Assembly (NCBI GenBank): GCA_014377795.1
Contig: JACMOY010000392.1
Coordinates: 1-6,662 of the forward strand
Length of the DNA: 6,662 nucleotides
Source: Actinomycetota bacterium
GTDB taxonomy: Bacteria > Actinomycetota > Actinomycetes > Actinomycetales > Angustibacteraceae
Reading direction: 5' to 3'
Below are positions 6,017 to 6,662 of this stretch, in pieces (the stretch's first letter is position 1; every line of letters starts with the position of its first letter). The translations under genes and the position numbers were made by a program. The notes under the pieces were generated by a model that was given only the letters and a program-made list of their open reading frames with translations, searched no databases and was not told the origin of the DNA.

Positions 6017-6662
6017 TCAGCCCAGCGTCAGCGACCGGACGACACCGACCGGCTGGCCGTGACCGAGCACTGGCGCCTCCGCCAGCTTCTCGAGCACGTC
6101 GGCCCGCACGCCTGCGGCCCGCAGGCCGGCGGCCATGACGACAGGGGCAGCGCGGCCGCCACCGTCCGCGATCTTGAGCGCGACGGCCCGCCCGTCGGGC
6201 AGGGCTGCGGCGTACACGGCCTCGGCGCCGTCCTTGGCGACCAGCCCCGGGATACCTTCGATGAACGCGGTGACGTCGCGACCGGTGCCACCCAGCCAGG
6301 CCGGGTTGGCCGAGATGGCGGCGGCGACGCGGCCCTCCGCAGTGTCGCGGCCGGCCGTGGCGATGGCGGCGAACGCCCGGGCCAGCCCGGTGAGCGACAC
6401 GGCCATGACCGGCGCGCCGCAGCCGTCGACGCCGGTCGCCGCCACCGGTTCGCCGGCCAGCTCGGCCAGGGTGCGGTTCATCAGCTGCTGGAGAGGGTGC
6501 TCGGGGTCGCGGTAGGTGGCGACGTCCCAGCCGGCGGCGACGCAGGTCGCGAGCATCGCGGCGTGCTTGCCCGAGCAGTCCATGTGGAGCCGGGTCGGAC
6601 CACCACCGGCTGCGAGCAGGGCGTGGGCGGCCTCGGTCGACAGCGGTAGGGACGGGGGGCAG
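6017..6662 (-). CDS. L-asparaginase, Rhizobium etli type (PF06089, class 3), C-terminal part; 5' end outside window
   Basis: The frame enters from the right edge and ends at TGA 6019-6017. It shows 214 residues of a family usually a little over 300 long, so roughly the first 100 are missing. The enzyme hydrolyses L-asparagine to aspartate and ammonia, probably in the cytoplasm. The family block CSGKHAAML starts at 6577, followed by GWDVATYRDPEHP, VDGCGAP, then GLVAKDGAEAVYAA and ALKIADGGGRA. The Cys-Ser-Gly-Lys motif and the Cys in DGCGAP lie 52 residues apart, matching the Cys135/Lys138/Cys189 zinc site described for R. etli ReAV (spacing 54). The catalytic Ser-x-x-Lys pair lies in the part not seen. 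A Met codon at 6583 sits inside the conserved block and is not the start. It converges on the GGDEF gene with 23 bp between stops. Confidence 0.92.
   Translation of the reverse strand, partial: CPPSLPLSTEAAHALLAAGGGPTRLHMDCSGKHAAMLATCVAAGWDVATYRDPEHPLQQLMNRTLAELAGEPVAATGVDGCGAPVMAVSLTGLARAFAAIATAGRDTAEGRVAAAISANPAWLGGTGRDVTAFIEGIPGLVAKDGAEAVYAAALPDGRAVALKIADGGGRAAPVVMAAGLRAAGVRADVLEKLAEAPVLGHGQPVGVVRSLTLG

Noticed and set aside
5276..6649. Plus-strand frame of 457 codons across the GGDEF and asparaginase genes
   Set aside because: It is a frame-shifted shadow of the GGDEF domain followed by the antisense of the asparaginase, with Arg/Gly/Ala-rich sequence and no domain.
1..6662. CRISPR array, tRNA/rRNA, insertion sequence, toxin-antitoxin or phage-defence genes
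   Set aside because: No spaced repeat series, cloverleaf, terminal inverted repeats or characteristic motifs were seen on either strand; all substantial sequence is accounted for by the five genes.

Overview
The window is very GC-rich (clearly above 70%), with strong G/C bias at third codon positions and frequent GTG starts. The protein families present (S13 D,D-carboxypeptidase with a short Ser-Thr-Ala-Lys signature, TPR-GGDEF protein, secreted GH31 homologue, R. etli-type asparaginase) fit a chromosomal segment of a high-GC Actinomycetota bacterium. I cannot name the genus. No mobile element, tRNA, rRNA, phage gene or CRISPR array is visible.

Five protein genes fill the window in strictly alternating orientation (-, +, -, +, -), so each is probably its own transcription unit. 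(1) 1-2230, minus: a membrane-anchored or secreted glycoside hydrolase family 31 homologue related to sulfoquinovosidases, cut by the left edge. Its fold landmarks are conserved, but the catalytic nucleophile and most sugar-binding residues are gone, so it looks like a pseudo-glycosidase. (2) 2240-3067, plus: a class I SAM-dependent methyltransferase-like protein of unknown substrate. (3) 3075-4316, minus: a PBP4-type D-alanyl-D-alanine carboxypeptidase (dacB-like) with a signal peptide and all three penicillin-binding motifs. (4) 4419-5993, plus: a cytoplasmic TPR-GGDEF protein, a probable diguanylate cyclase whose signature motif reads GGEES. (5) 6017-6662, minus: the C-terminal two thirds of a Rhizobium etli-type (PF06089) L-asparaginase, cut by the right edge.

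Intergenic space is very short: 9 bp between the divergent starts of genes 1 and 2, 7 bp between the convergent stops of genes 2 and 3 (where a 13-bp sequence is tandemly duplicated), 102 bp between the divergent genes 3 and 4 (the only real promoter region), and 23 bp between the convergent genes 4 and 5. Nothing shows the five genes acting in one pathway. Genes 1 and 3 are envelope proteins, gene 4 is signalling, and genes 2 and 5 are cytoplasmic enzymes.

The most interesting item is the GH31 homologue. It has lost its active site, has gained a calcium-loop-like DxNxDGxxD motif and carries a proline-rich insertion in its C-terminal beta domain. This suggests an exported carbohydrate-hydrolase fold reused for binding or structure.
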